Source: Donghicola tyrosinivorans (lineage in GTDB: Bacteria; Pseudomonadota; Alphaproteobacteria; Rhodobacterales; Rhodobacteraceae). Taken from it: 64,000 nt of DNA. The stretch spans positions 1-64,000 of the forward strand of contig NZ_PVTQ01000014.1 in NCBI RefSeq assembly GCF_003003355.1, read 5' to 3'. Shown here in pieces: positions 1 to 7,119 of the stretch. The position numbers and the translations under genes were made by a program. The notes under the pieces were generated by a model. That model was given only the letters and a program-made list of their open reading frames with translations. It had not been told where the DNA came from and ran no database searches. Within the stretch, counting starts at the first letter, position 1; every line of letters starts with the position of its first letter.

Positions 1-95
1 CGTGGCAACCCGCTATGACCGCTGTCCAAAGGTCTTTCTCTCAGCCATCGCGCTCGCAGCAACCGTCATCTACTGGTTATGAATCCTGACCCTAG
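1..95 (+). mobile_element. Right end of an IS5-family (IS427-like) insertion sequence, cut by the window edge
   Basis: The first codons in frame 2 give a typical IS5/IS427 transposase C-terminus (ATRYDRC...ATVIYWL, stop at 80-82). This is followed at once by GAATCCTGACCCTAG (81-95), which has the look of the terminal inverted repeat found right after the stop codon in this group. The other end lies outside the window, so the inverted repeat pair and target duplication cannot be checked. The element sits inside a larger integrative island and appears to interrupt the gene that follows. Confidence 0.8.
2..82 (+). CDS. IS5-family transposase, C-terminal 26 residues (partial)
   Basis: Only the tail of the protein is visible. 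The ATRYDRC motif followed by a hydrophobic AIALAATVIYWL ending is the usual C-terminus of DDE transposases of the IS427 subgroup of IS5. The catalytic residues are upstream of the window. The stop codon lies next to the presumed terminal repeat, as expected for an intact 3' end of an insertion sequence. Whether the whole transposase is intact cannot be judged. Confidence 0.75.
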   Translation: MATRYDRCPKVFLSAIALAATVIYWL

Positions 96-559
96 AACGA
101 GAGAGTTCATTCAATGACCGGATAGGAGCTGAAGGGAGGGCAAAGTTTGAGCGGCAAGCAATATTGATCCAAGCGTACTCAGTTGAGTTCTCTATTGTTT
201 TAAAGCAGTTCGAGAGTATTTCGAAATTGAAGGTGTCGAATGATGAATTTTTGCCAACCTTGAAGGTGGATTTTACAATTCTGCCAAACGATTTGTTGGT
301 GGAGGTCGGAATACTGCCAGAGAAAATTTCTACTGCAGTTCTCGAGGGGCTTGGTGCAATACGTCTATTCGAGCGCACTTTACTGAGCCTACCTTTGCGC
401 CGCCAGAATGCTTCAGTGATTGTCTCTGGAGAATATGAAATGGTTGTACGTAAAGCGGCGGAATTAAATGCAAAATCGTTGAGCGACCAGTTATCTGTAT
501 TGAGGGAATGGCAATCTTCAGCCATTGCTGCCGACGAGGTAGCTGATGGTGGGAAGTAG
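96..559 (+). pseudogene. Hypothetical gene, 5' end apparently removed by the insertion sequence
   Basis: The reading frame that ends at 559 stays open back to the end of the insertion sequence at 95 and looks protein-like from the first codon (LERESSFNDRIGAEGRAKFE at the start). The predicted TTG start at 164 is therefore probably internal. I read this as the remaining roughly 154 codons of a longer gene whose start was replaced by the IS. The protein is mixed helical with no membrane segment or recognisable motif, and I do not recognise the family. A real but short gene starting at TTG 164 (131 residues) is the alternative. From 560 to 734 I see nothing coding. Confidence 0.5.
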
Positions 560-734
560 TTTCGAGTCAGTTCCACATTCTCAGAATTTCTAAGGTTCGA
601 GTTAGGGCATTCAGAGATTGCTGGACGATGGTTGAGGGCGCTGTGTTCTTCATTCTTCATGATTGGTCCCAATGGTCCCGTTTTGTTCTGGGGGAGGTGT
701 CGCGGTGCGGGGTTATGCGTTCGCGCTGTGCCAT

Positions 735-1559
735 TCAGGGCGAGGCTTTGCGAGAAGTCAGCGGCGCTGATTGACCTCGAGAAAAGGCGTAAAATTCCTC
801 GTCCTGTTTTTTCTGTCTTTGCATTGATCTCAGCGCGTAAGCCAAAGTAGGGTCGAACTTTTCCGCTTTTTTCGCTGGCTTTGGATTGTCGTAGTTGCCT
901 TCCATCAGCTTTGCGAAATTGGCCTTGGTCATGATCCAGTCAAAATTTGCTGGGGTAGTTCCGGTCTTCTTGCCAGAGAGGAAGTTGGACTTTTCAGCCT
1001 TCGTGATCTGAGCTTTCCAGCCCTGTAGCCCGCCAGCTTCCTTCATTCTCAGAAGCAAGGCCGCCTTTCTGGGGTTGGTCAGTTCTCTGGGGACAGGCCA
1101 TTCGATCCGCGCAGCGACTGCTTTGAAGAACTCGAACGCTTCTTGGACTTCCCCCTTCTCATTTCCCTGTTTTGAGAAAGAAGGTTCTTTTCCAAGGTTA
1201 TTTCTTACAAGGTTATTGATGCGCAGATTTTGCGTATCCCCATGCGCAGATTTTGCGGGAGGGATGCGCAGATTTTGCGCATGGGGGTCTTGTAGCGAGA
1301 GGGTGTAGGAATTTGAGGTTTTGCCGCCGCCATCTCTACGCATTTCCCGCCGTGAAATGAGGCCGCGGCTCTCAAGTTCGCTGAGGTGATTTTCGACTGA
1401 GCGCCTAGACATCTCGCACAACTCGGCAAGCCTATTGATGCTGGGGAAGCAACGGCCGTCGGTTTCGTTGTGGTGGTCGGCCAGCCAGTAGAGGACGATC
1501 TTCGTTGCGGGTTTCAATCCCGGCTGCATAATCGCAAGCGCTGTCATGTAATGGCTCAT
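735..1559 (-). CDS. Winged-helix replication-initiator-like protein (lambda O / HTH_36 type)
   Basis: 274 residues. Residues about 10-75 (LKPATKIVLYWLADH, then SINRLAELCEMSRRSVENHL and a wing with LISRREMR) form a winged helix of the HTH_36/phage replication protein O type, found in phage, plasmid and island replication genes. The rest is charged and unassigned. The ATG has AAGGG about 8 nt upstream and lies 10 bp after the 87-residue gene, so alpA, that gene and this one form one operon. Three near-palindromic repeats (1219-1282) lie inside the coding region around residues 93-114, as in lambdoid O genes where the origin iterons are internal. It could instead be a plain transcription factor; replication is inferred from fold, context and repeats. 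Confidence 0.65.
   Translation of the reverse strand: MSHYMTALAIMQPGLKPATKIVLYWLADHHNETDGRCFPSINRLAELCEMSRRSVENHLSELESRGLISRREMRRDGGGKTSNSYTLSLQDPHAQNLRIPPAKSAHGDTQNLRINNLVRNNLGKEPSFSKQGNEKGEVQEAFEFFKAVAARIEWPVPRELTNPRKAALLLRMKEAGGLQGWKAQITKAEKSNFLSGKKTGTTPANFDWIMTKANFAKLMEGNYDNPKPAKKAEKFDPTLAYALRSMQRQKKQDEEFYAFSRGQSAPLTSRKASP
1219..1282. repeat. Three iteron-like 16-bp repeats within the replication-type gene (candidate origin)
   Basis: ATGCGCAGATTTTGCG occurs exactly at 1219-1234, 1242-1257 and 1264-1279, with start-to-start spacing of 23 and 22 bp (about two helical turns). The third copy extends to a perfect inverted repeat, ATGCGCA-GATTT-TGCGCAT (1264-1282); the first copy matches at six of seven arm positions. 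On the left lies an A/T-rich stretch (about 1155-1218) with CAAGGTTATT repeated at 1193 and 1208. The repeat is read in different protein frames (QNLRI twice, PAKSAHG once), so it is conserved as DNA, not as a peptide repeat. Confidence 0.65.
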
Positions 1560-1569
1560 TGTGAAACCC

Positions 1570-1833
1570 TTAGTCGCTGATTTCGCTGACAGCGCGATCT
1601 AGCGCTTGTCTGAAGGCACTGAGTTTGTGTGTCAGTGCGTGGGCCAGAAGTTCCCCCATTTCTTCCATGGGGCGGCCATCTATGAGGATGTCTGCCACGC
1701 CAAGAAAACGGAGGTCCGCTGCAAGTGCAGTCGCTCCGCCTTCGCGAAACGCCCGTTCAAGCGCGTGTTCGATTAGCCGCAAGCGGGTATCGATCCGGCG
1801 CAACGTGTCTTGCTGGTCGTGGCTGAGTTTCAT
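1570..1833 (-). CDS. Hypothetical 87-residue island protein
   Basis: The start is taken at ATG 1833, where ATGA overlaps the stop of the alpA-like gene, a sign of translational coupling. Longer upstream readings run through alpA in another frame and are not credible. The product is a helical, Arg/Leu/Glu-rich protein (MKLSHDQQDTLRRIDTRL...) without membrane segments or known motifs. Its position between alpA and the replication-type gene suggests a role in regulation or replication of the island, but that is inference from context only. Confidence 0.6.
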   Translation of the reverse strand: MKLSHDQQDTLRRIDTRLRLIEHALERAFREGGATALAADLRFLGVADILIDGRPMEEMGELLAHALTHKLSAFRQALDRAVSEISD

Positions 1834-2132
1834 GCGCTGGCGCTCCGCGACTTGCGGCGCTGCTCGTTGATCCAAGCCCTGACTTCGACCTCGAACCAAT
1901 AGCGATTCTTTGAAATGTGGACAGGAACCGGAAACCCAAGCTCTGGGTCTTGGAGCCACCGCCAAATGGACATGTCACTGACGCCGCCACACAGTTCGCG
2001 CACTGTTTCGGGCTTGATCAGTTTATCAGGATCGATGTTCCCAACGGATGATCCGCAATTGGAAGTCTCCAACTTGGGGGAAATCAATTCGTTTGGGCAG
2101 TTGAAAACTTTATCGGTTTCGATCTGCGGCAT
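1830..2132 (-). CDS. AlpA-family excisionase/transcriptional regulator
   Basis: The C-terminal half (IKPETVRELCGGVSDMSIWRW to INEQRRK) is an AlpA/MerR-like helix-turn-helix in which the DNA-binding domain is followed by the typical FPxPVHISKNRYWFEVEVRAW segment. AlpA proteins of P4-like elements and PICIs activate integrase or replication genes or act as excisionases. The start is set at ATG 2132 because AAGGAGGTGGCA precedes it directly; a start at 2165 lacks such a site. The roughly 50-residue N-terminal tail is unassigned. The gene leads the alpA/87-residue/replication-type operon and lies just downstream of a terminator that shields it from integrase transcription. Confidence 0.85.
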   Translation of the reverse strand: MPQIETDKVFNCPNELISPKLETSNCGSSVGNIDPDKLIKPETVRELCGGVSDMSIWRWLQDPELGFPVPVHISKNRYWFEVEVRAWINEQRRKSRSASA

Positions 2133-2167
2133 TGCCACCTCCTTTTTAGTTGCAGGGGGTGGCAAAT

Positions 2168-2202
2168 AAAAAAGACGCCACCGGTTTTATTCGGTAGGCG
2201 TC
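2168..2202 (-). terminator. Rho-independent terminator between integrase and alpA
   Basis: On the minus strand a stem made of GACGCC plus CGGT-type arms (2174-2183 paired with 2192-2202, one bulged base) is followed by six T residues (2173-2168). It would stop transcripts coming from the integrase side before they enter alpA. Confidence 0.75.
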
Positions 2203-2247
2203 CCTTTTCGGGCGTGGGCTTTGTTGCCCGCTAGCCAGTTCGGAGAC

Positions 2248-2275
2248 GTTGCCACAAAGTCTATCATCTGGCAAC
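2248..2275. promoter_or_regulatory. GTTGCC/GGCAAC inverted repeat, candidate operator upstream of alpA
   Basis: GTTGCC (2248-2253) and GGCAAC (2270-2275) are perfect inverted arms with centres 22 bp apart, two helical turns, fitting a dimeric helix-turn-helix protein. On the plus strand the right arm is followed by ATTTTTTTATTT, so a terminator reading is also possible, although no plus-strand gene ends here. The region 2203-2413 holds no gene. Confidence 0.4.
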
Positions 2276-2413
2276 ATTTTTTTATTTAAATCAGATGGAT
2301 ATCGCAGATAGCGAATTTTTCACATTAATCTTGATGTGAGCTTTTTGTTACCGTCTTTTGATTTTCGTAAACATCTACAAGGTATTGCGTGCCGTTCTTG
2401 TTGGAGCTTTAAG

Positions 2414-3643
2414 TTATTTCGCATGTGTCTCGAATTGAACAACGTTTTTCATTGTTTCAGCATTTCGAAGACGAATGACGCGCTTCGACCATGCTTCAAG
2501 CGCCCGCCGCTTCTCTTGTTCGAAATCATGGTGGTTATAGCGGCGGTCCATCACGGGAATATCACTGAGGTGGTTTGTTGCTCTTGAGCGGATTTCAAGG
2601 CTTACCCCAAGGGCGGCCAAGCCAGTCTTCACCGTATGCCTGAGGTCGTGAGGACGCCAATGCGGGATAGTGATCGTTTCGCCTACTTCCTCTGTCGCGA
2701 TCTCTTCCATTCGCGCTGCAAGTCGTGCGGTGGGCTTTGAAAGGGAAAGCGCCGGTGCTGTTCCATTGGTGGTGAAGACGTAGGGGCCCTTTACCGGCAT
2801 GGCTTCGATTAACTCTCGTGCCTCTGGGGGCAAGGGCACGTCATGGCGTTCGCCGTTCTTGGTCGATGAAAGGCGCCAGACACCGGCGCTGTCGATATCG
2901 TCCCACTGCATCCGCGCCACTTCTCCGCGCCTCTGGCCGGTCAACAGAAGCATTTTGAAGAATGCCCCCCAAGGCTTTGGTTCATCGTCACATGCCCGCC
3001 AAAGCCAGCGGATTTCATCATCTGATAGGGGTCGGTCCCGTGCCTTCTCCCTTGCGGGCATTTTCAGGCCGATTGCCGGTGACTGTTCGATAACGCCGCG
3101 ATCCTCGCACCAGCTGAGGAACTTGGAGAGGTAAGCCTTGACGCGGTTCGCCGTAGTCGCCCGTCCATCGTCTATGATCTCATCCAGTAGGTGAACGATA
3201 TCGCGCCGCGTGATGTCCGATACTTCGCGATCCCCCCAGACCGGAAGGACGTTGAACCGAAGCGACTGCATGACCGCTTCGCCCGTCTTGATGGTGCTCA
3301 GGTGTCTTCTGTGGAAATTGTCCAGCTGCACTGACACCGTGTTCTTGCCAGAAATCCTTGCGGCCTTTTTGATCCGCTTTTCTGCCGCTGGATCGTGGCC
3401 TTGTTCTATGCCTTCCAGAGCCTGAGAGGCGGCGGCCCGTGCCGCTGCAACGCCCATGATAGGCCATTTGCCCAGCGTCAGTTTCTTAGGCTTGCCTGCT
3501 TGCCGGTATCGAATAGCCCAGCTTTTGGCACCAGAAGGCTGAACGATCAGGTAGAGGCCGGTAAGGCCCGGATCGGGTATTTCCCGCCGCTGATCTGAGG
3601 GTTTCGCGGCCTCGACGGCCTTTGTGGTGAGCGCCCTTGCCAT
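2414..3643 (-). CDS. int: P4-type tyrosine recombinase (integrase)
   Basis: 409 residues, normal for P4-like site-specific integrases. An N-terminal DUF4102-type arm-binding domain (residues 1-90, GLYLIVQPSGAKSWAIRYR) is followed by a SAM-like core-binding domain (about 105-200) and the catalytic domain. The active-site residues are visible: R238 (TGQRRGEV), K262, H332 and R335 (RPHDLRHT), H358 (TNH) and Y369 (MDRRYNHH). The ATG at 3643 has GGAGGGAG upstream. It integrates and excises the island at a tRNA-Thr 3' end located 165 bp upstream of its start, the usual position for this family. Repeats between the gene and the tRNA fragment may be arm sites. Confidence 0.93.
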   Translation of the reverse strand: MARALTTKAVEAAKPSDQRREIPDPGLTGLYLIVQPSGAKSWAIRYRQAGKPKKLTLGKWPIMGVAAARAAASQALEGIEQGHDPAAEKRIKKAARISGKNTVSVQLDNFHRRHLSTIKTGEAVMQSLRFNVLPVWGDREVSDITRRDIVHLLDEIIDDGRATTANRVKAYLSKFLSWCEDRGVIEQSPAIGLKMPAREKARDRPLSDDEIRWLWRACDDEPKPWGAFFKMLLLTGQRRGEVARMQWDDIDSAGVWRLSSTKNGERHDVPLPPEARELIEAMPVKGPYVFTTNGTAPALSLSKPTARLAARMEEIATEEVGETITIPHWRPHDLRHTVKTGLAALGVSLEIRSRATNHLSDIPVMDRRYNHHDFEQEKRRALEAWSKRVIRLRNAETMKNVVQFETHAK

Positions 3644-3660
3644 AATCAGTTCTCCCTCCG

Positions 3661-3719
3661 GGGTAACACTGGGGTAACAGATTTGAGTGATAGATACTGT
3701 TACCCGTCGTTTTAAAACG
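3661..3719. promoter_or_regulatory. GGGTAACA repeats and palindrome upstream of integrase (candidate arm sites or operator)
   Basis: GGGTAACA occurs directly at 3661-3668 and 3672-3679 and inverted at 3698-3705; GGGTAACAG (3672-3680) and CTGTTACCC (3697-3705) form a perfect 9-bp inverted pair. A 12-bp palindrome CGTTTTAAAACG follows at 3708-3719. The location between the integrase start and the attachment site suits integrase arm-type sites or an autoregulatory operator. Confidence 0.45.
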
Positions 3720-3808
3720 AACTGAAACTATGTCAAACTTTCCTTTTAAAACAGGTGTTTTTGATCGATTTGGAGGATTGATTTTTCAAGGGGTTAGAAC
3801 CCCCTAAA

Positions 3809-3858
3809 ACTGATTTGTAATCAGTAGGTCCGCGGTTCGAGTCCGTGTGGGGGCACCA
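3809..3858 (+). other. attachment site: 3' half of a tRNA-Thr (anticodon TGT) left by integration
   Basis: The sequence carries an anticodon arm (ACTGA, loop TTTGTAA, TCAGT), a variable loop, a T arm with TTCGAGT, the 3' acceptor strand TGGGGGC, a discriminator A and CCA. No D arm or matching 5' acceptor strand exists upstream. This is the classic duplicated tRNA 3' end at the integrase-side junction of an element. The intact tRNA-Thr is expected at the far left end of the island, outside the window. Sequence to the right of 3858 should be the original chromosome. Bases 3859-4049 hold only short inverted repeats. Confidence 0.8.
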
Positions 3859-4049
3859 CTTATTCCTCTAAATTACTGACGTGACTTTGTTTTCGACGGA
3901 AAGTCGCTGTCCGCTACTGTGCGGTACGCACACGCTTTTGATACGGCGTGTGCCTTGTGTTTGTCCCGACGGGAACAACGGTTACGTAGCAGGAAGGGGC
4001 GACGCGAAACGCCGCCCCTCTGAGGTAAGTCGATGCGCGAGCGGCTGGC

Positions 4050-6149
4050 TTAGACCAGCATGTCCTCGACCACGAACGAGCGCATCATGTCGTTGTCCTC
4101 GTGGCTCAGGATGTGGCAATGCCAGACGTACTCGCCCGGTTTGTCGTAGTAGGCCGCCACCCGCACCATTTCTTTAGGACCAACGGTCGTGGTGTCCTGC
4201 CAGCCTTCATCCTCGGCGCGGAAGGGGAGCTTTTCTTTGTCAAAGATCATGACGTCGTTGTTCACCCCAAGAACATCGCCTTTGCGCTGTGATCCATAGG
4301 TGATTTGACCGTCACCGTTGATGTCGTCGGGAATGCCGTCCCCATCATCATCCAGATAGTCGATCGCGTATTTCGCAACGTTCTGGAACTGGATCAAGTG
4401 GATATGGACCGGGTGTGCATCTTCGCTGAAGTTGAAGATGTCCCAATATTCATAGCTGTTCAGCTGCACTTTCTCGGTGATCGGCGCCATATAGCTCAGC
4501 GGACCAAAGGCACCGTCCGGCGTCATTTCGTTGCTGTGGAGAGCACCTTCTTCGGCGGTTCCAAGCAGAGGCTTGATCCGTCCCCATTCATCCGCACCTT
4601 CGAAAAGGCCCAGTTTACGAGTGTGATCAATGTCGCTGCCTTTGATCTTGTCGAAATCACGATTCAGCTTTTTGCCGTCTCTCAAACGCAGGTGCTCAGC
4701 CCGCAATGACCCATCCACATCGAACTGCATGATCGCGCCCACCGGGTCGTCAATGGTGGCCGCGGTGGCCACGTTCAATTCGCCGGTTTCGTAGTTCACG
4801 CCTTTGTAGGGCTCATAGGCGGGGCCTGTGTTTAGGAGCGTGACCTTGTCGTTGTCCTTCAGCTTGGAAAAGTCGAAGACGATGTCCAGACGTTCCGCGG
4901 GGGCCAGAATGATGAACTCATCCGCTTCCTGAATACCATCTCCGTCAAAGACCTCACGGGCGCGGGGCATTAGGCCGCCTTCCGAGCCGACGATGGTGGC
5001 CGAGACATAGGCGTTATCCAGCTCAAGCTTGTAGAACCGCGAATCCGAGCCGTTCAGCAAGGTGAACTGCACATCGCCACGGGCGACATCATGGGTCGGC
5101 CACGCCATCCCGTTTGCCAGGATTACGTCGCCAAAGTACTCGGGTAGGGCAGAGGCCGCATCCATTCCGTTGTGGTCAAAGAAATCATTGCCGACTTCGT
5201 CGAGCACTGTGCTGTCCGGATCGCCCGGCAGGACATCGCCCGAATGCCCCGGATAGTAGAGATTGCCGTCCTCATCGAAGGAATAGTCCTGAATGACAAT
5301 ATCCACTACATCGTCAAGATCGGGCAGGTAGTGCTTTTTTGCCAGCTTCTCGCGGGTGCCATCCTGCAAGAGATACATGCCCGCAAGTCCTGCATAGACG
5401 TTCAGGCGCGTGATCCCCAATGCATGGTCGTGATACCACAGCGGCGCGGATTCCTGACTGTTGTCATAGGTAAAGCTGGTGCCTACGAAATCGATGCCGG
5501 TACTGCCGGGCGCATCCGTGGGTGCGGGCGTCGGTTCTGGTGGCTGGTACTGATCCGGAAAATACTTGAGGATCAGGCTGTACAGACCCTTGGGGTTGTC
5601 CGAAAAGTTGTCGACCGCCTTGTCCCAGAGCTTTTCCCAGCGGTTTTCGAAGATTCCGAACCCCCACTTAAAGTGGATTACAGGAAACTCGGGCTCTGCG
5701 GGTGCCGAGGTGCCGCCGTTCGGCGTATACCACTGATCGGGGCTGCCGTCGTAGATTGCATCCGTGTGCCCGCCGTGAAGGTGAGTCACGATCGGTATAA
5801 TGCCCTCATCTATCGTACCTTCGGTCGGCCTTGCCTGATGGATCGTGTCATCCACTGGCAAAAGATGTCCATCTACATCCAGTTCGTTGTTCCAAGTGAT
5901 GGTCAGCGGTTTGTTTTCATAGGCGATGATGGTCGGCCCGTGAAAGCCGGCCGGAATGCCGGGGCCAGCATAGCCCCAGACCTCTGTTTTCAGCTTGTTC
6001 CCTTGCTCGTCATACATGCCCAGGAATTGATCAGTTTCCTGGATCTGCATGGTGAGATTGCTGGTTTTTCGTGTATCAATTCTAGGATTGATAGGTAAAT
6101 CGTTCGTAAACGCGTGTTTACTGTAAACACGTTTCCCAATATCAGTCAT
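4050..6149 (-). CDS. Multicopper oxidase (CotA/bilirubin oxidase-like)
   Basis: 699 residues. All four copper-ligand clusters are present: HLHGGH (residues 123-128), WYHDHALG (H240, H242), HPVHIH (579-584) and HCHILSHEDNDMM (677-689), giving one type 1 and one trinuclear type 2/3 centre. Such enzymes oxidise phenols, bilirubin, metal ions or Mn(II) and reduce O2 to water. An aspartate-rich DDDGDGIPDDINGDGQ segment (about 601-616), reminiscent of a calcium loop, lies between the last two clusters. No signal peptide or twin-arginine motif is evident from the ATG at 6149, so export is unclear. It stands alone just outside the integrated element. The substrate cannot be told from sequence. Confidence 0.9.
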   Translation of the reverse strand: MTDIGKRVYSKHAFTNDLPINPRIDTRKTSNLTMQIQETDQFLGMYDEQGNKLKTEVWGYAGPGIPAGFHGPTIIAYENKPLTITWNNELDVDGHLLPVDDTIHQARPTEGTIDEGIIPIVTHLHGGHTDAIYDGSPDQWYTPNGGTSAPAEPEFPVIHFKWGFGIFENRWEKLWDKAVDNFSDNPKGLYSLILKYFPDQYQPPEPTPAPTDAPGSTGIDFVGTSFTYDNSQESAPLWYHDHALGITRLNVYAGLAGMYLLQDGTREKLAKKHYLPDLDDVVDIVIQDYSFDEDGNLYYPGHSGDVLPGDPDSTVLDEVGNDFFDHNGMDAASALPEYFGDVILANGMAWPTHDVARGDVQFTLLNGSDSRFYKLELDNAYVSATIVGSEGGLMPRAREVFDGDGIQEADEFIILAPAERLDIVFDFSKLKDNDKVTLLNTGPAYEPYKGVNYETGELNVATAATIDDPVGAIMQFDVDGSLRAEHLRLRDGKKLNRDFDKIKGSDIDHTRKLGLFEGADEWGRIKPLLGTAEEGALHSNEMTPDGAFGPLSYMAPITEKVQLNSYEYWDIFNFSEDAHPVHIHLIQFQNVAKYAIDYLDDDGDGIPDDINGDGQITYGSQRKGDVLGVNNDVMIFDKEKLPFRAEDEGWQDTTTVGPKEMVRVAAYYDKPGEYVWHCHILSHEDNDMMRSFVVEDMLV

Positions 6150-6689
6150 TATAATCCCTCACTCACATAGTGCTGAATGCCGATCAGTGGGATGTTGCAG
6201 AATGCTCTGGATCGACATGCAGACAGATTTCAAGGGTAATGCTGAAGTAGAGGCGAGATCGGAAACTTGCTTATAATCAGCAATAAATCGCCATAAACTC
6301 GGCGGAATGGTGCCGATAATTCACCTTTAGGCGTAGGTGTCTTGACCGGGAATAATCCGAAAGTTGGGCGAGAATTGTATTGTGGGCTAACAAGGCTCAA
6401 ATGCGCCAATTTTGCACCTTTGTTTCCGATTTTGTCGGGGATCATTTGGTTGGAGCGGACCACATTTCTGCAGGTCTTGAGGGACGGTCGCGTAAGTGAA
6501 AAGAGAAAGCGTTTTTTTGCAACGGGTTATGGGTCTTTTTCTGTGAATATGTTTTTTCGCCTTATGGGTGCATTGCAGAAACGTCGTGTGGCAGGGCTTG
6601 GTTTTTCCAACCCAAGATCACCTCGGATTTGATTTGAAGTATTCCGGCTTGGGTTTGGATTGTATTTTGTCCTGTAGTTCAAGGCCGTT
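6150..6689. other. Gene-poor intergenic stretch downstream of 6150
   Basis: About 540 bp upstream of the multicopper oxidase, comparatively A/T-rich. Short open frames on both strands lack ribosome-binding sites and protein-like composition. The promoter of the oxidase should lie just right of 6149. No repeats, tRNA or terminator seen. Confidence 0.4.
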
Positions 6690-6860
6690 TTAAATGTCCT
6701 TTTGCGGCAGTGATAAAAGATCAGGCGGTAGGGAATCCGCGATCCGCTTCCTCTGTGCATCTTCCACATGAGTTCGGGCTAGAATCAGTTTTTGAAGCGT
6801 TAGGAATTCATCGTTGGCTCCAATAATTCTGGTTGGACGCTGCTCTGGTAGGCAGCGCAT
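6690..6860 (-). CDS. Possible 56-residue small protein or gene remnant
   Basis: From ATG 6860 a frame reads MRCLPEQRPTRIIGANDEFL, then a helical segment TLQKLILARTHVEDAQRKRI, and stops at 6690-6692. The composition is protein-like, but the ribosome-binding site is weak and I do not recognise a family. With the frame at 6911-7048 it may be a remnant of a decayed gene. Confidence 0.25.
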   Translation of the reverse strand: MRCLPEQRPTRIIGANDEFLTLQKLILARTHVEDAQRKRIADSLPPDLLSLPQKDI

Positions 6861-6910
6861 CGCTGATCTAACTTGTTGTTAGTTTGGCGGCAGGGCTTAA
6901 GTCCAATTGG

Positions 6911-7048
6911 TTAACTGGTGCAACCGATCCTCATTTCATCTGCAAGTGACAGGATGAAGGCGCGGCATTGGGGAGCGCGACGGCGAAAGACGATTAGCCA
7001 TTCCGCATCGTTCAGTGGGCTAGGGCGCAGGTACGGGTAGGGTGGCAA
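6911..7048 (-). pseudogene. Possible remnant ending in a helical LxxFRRRAPQxRAFILSLADE segment
   Basis: The minus strand reads ...PLNDAEWLIVFRRRAPQ then CRAFILSLADEMRIG before a stop at 6911-6913. This resembles the C-terminal helices that follow helix-turn-helix domains in many small XRE-type proteins (pattern of E-LL--FR-L-PE-R---L-LA). No helix-turn-helix and no good start are visible, so I treat it as a fragment. Confidence 0.22.
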
Positions 7049-7119
7049 TCTGCTCTGGTTCTTGATTGTTCGCGGGCGACTGTGCTTTAGCTATTTGCCA
7101 AGTGTCTGGAGAATGACCC

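Noticed and set aside
3934-3947. 14-bp sequence GCTTTTGATACGGC also found at 26412-26425
   Set aside because: Two short copies 22 kb apart without flanking similarity; no sign of a mobile element or regulatory role.
3995-4019. AGGGGCG/CGCCCCT hairpin after the multicopper oxidase
   Set aside because: Lacks a T run on the minus strand, so not called as terminator; it may still end the transcript weakly.
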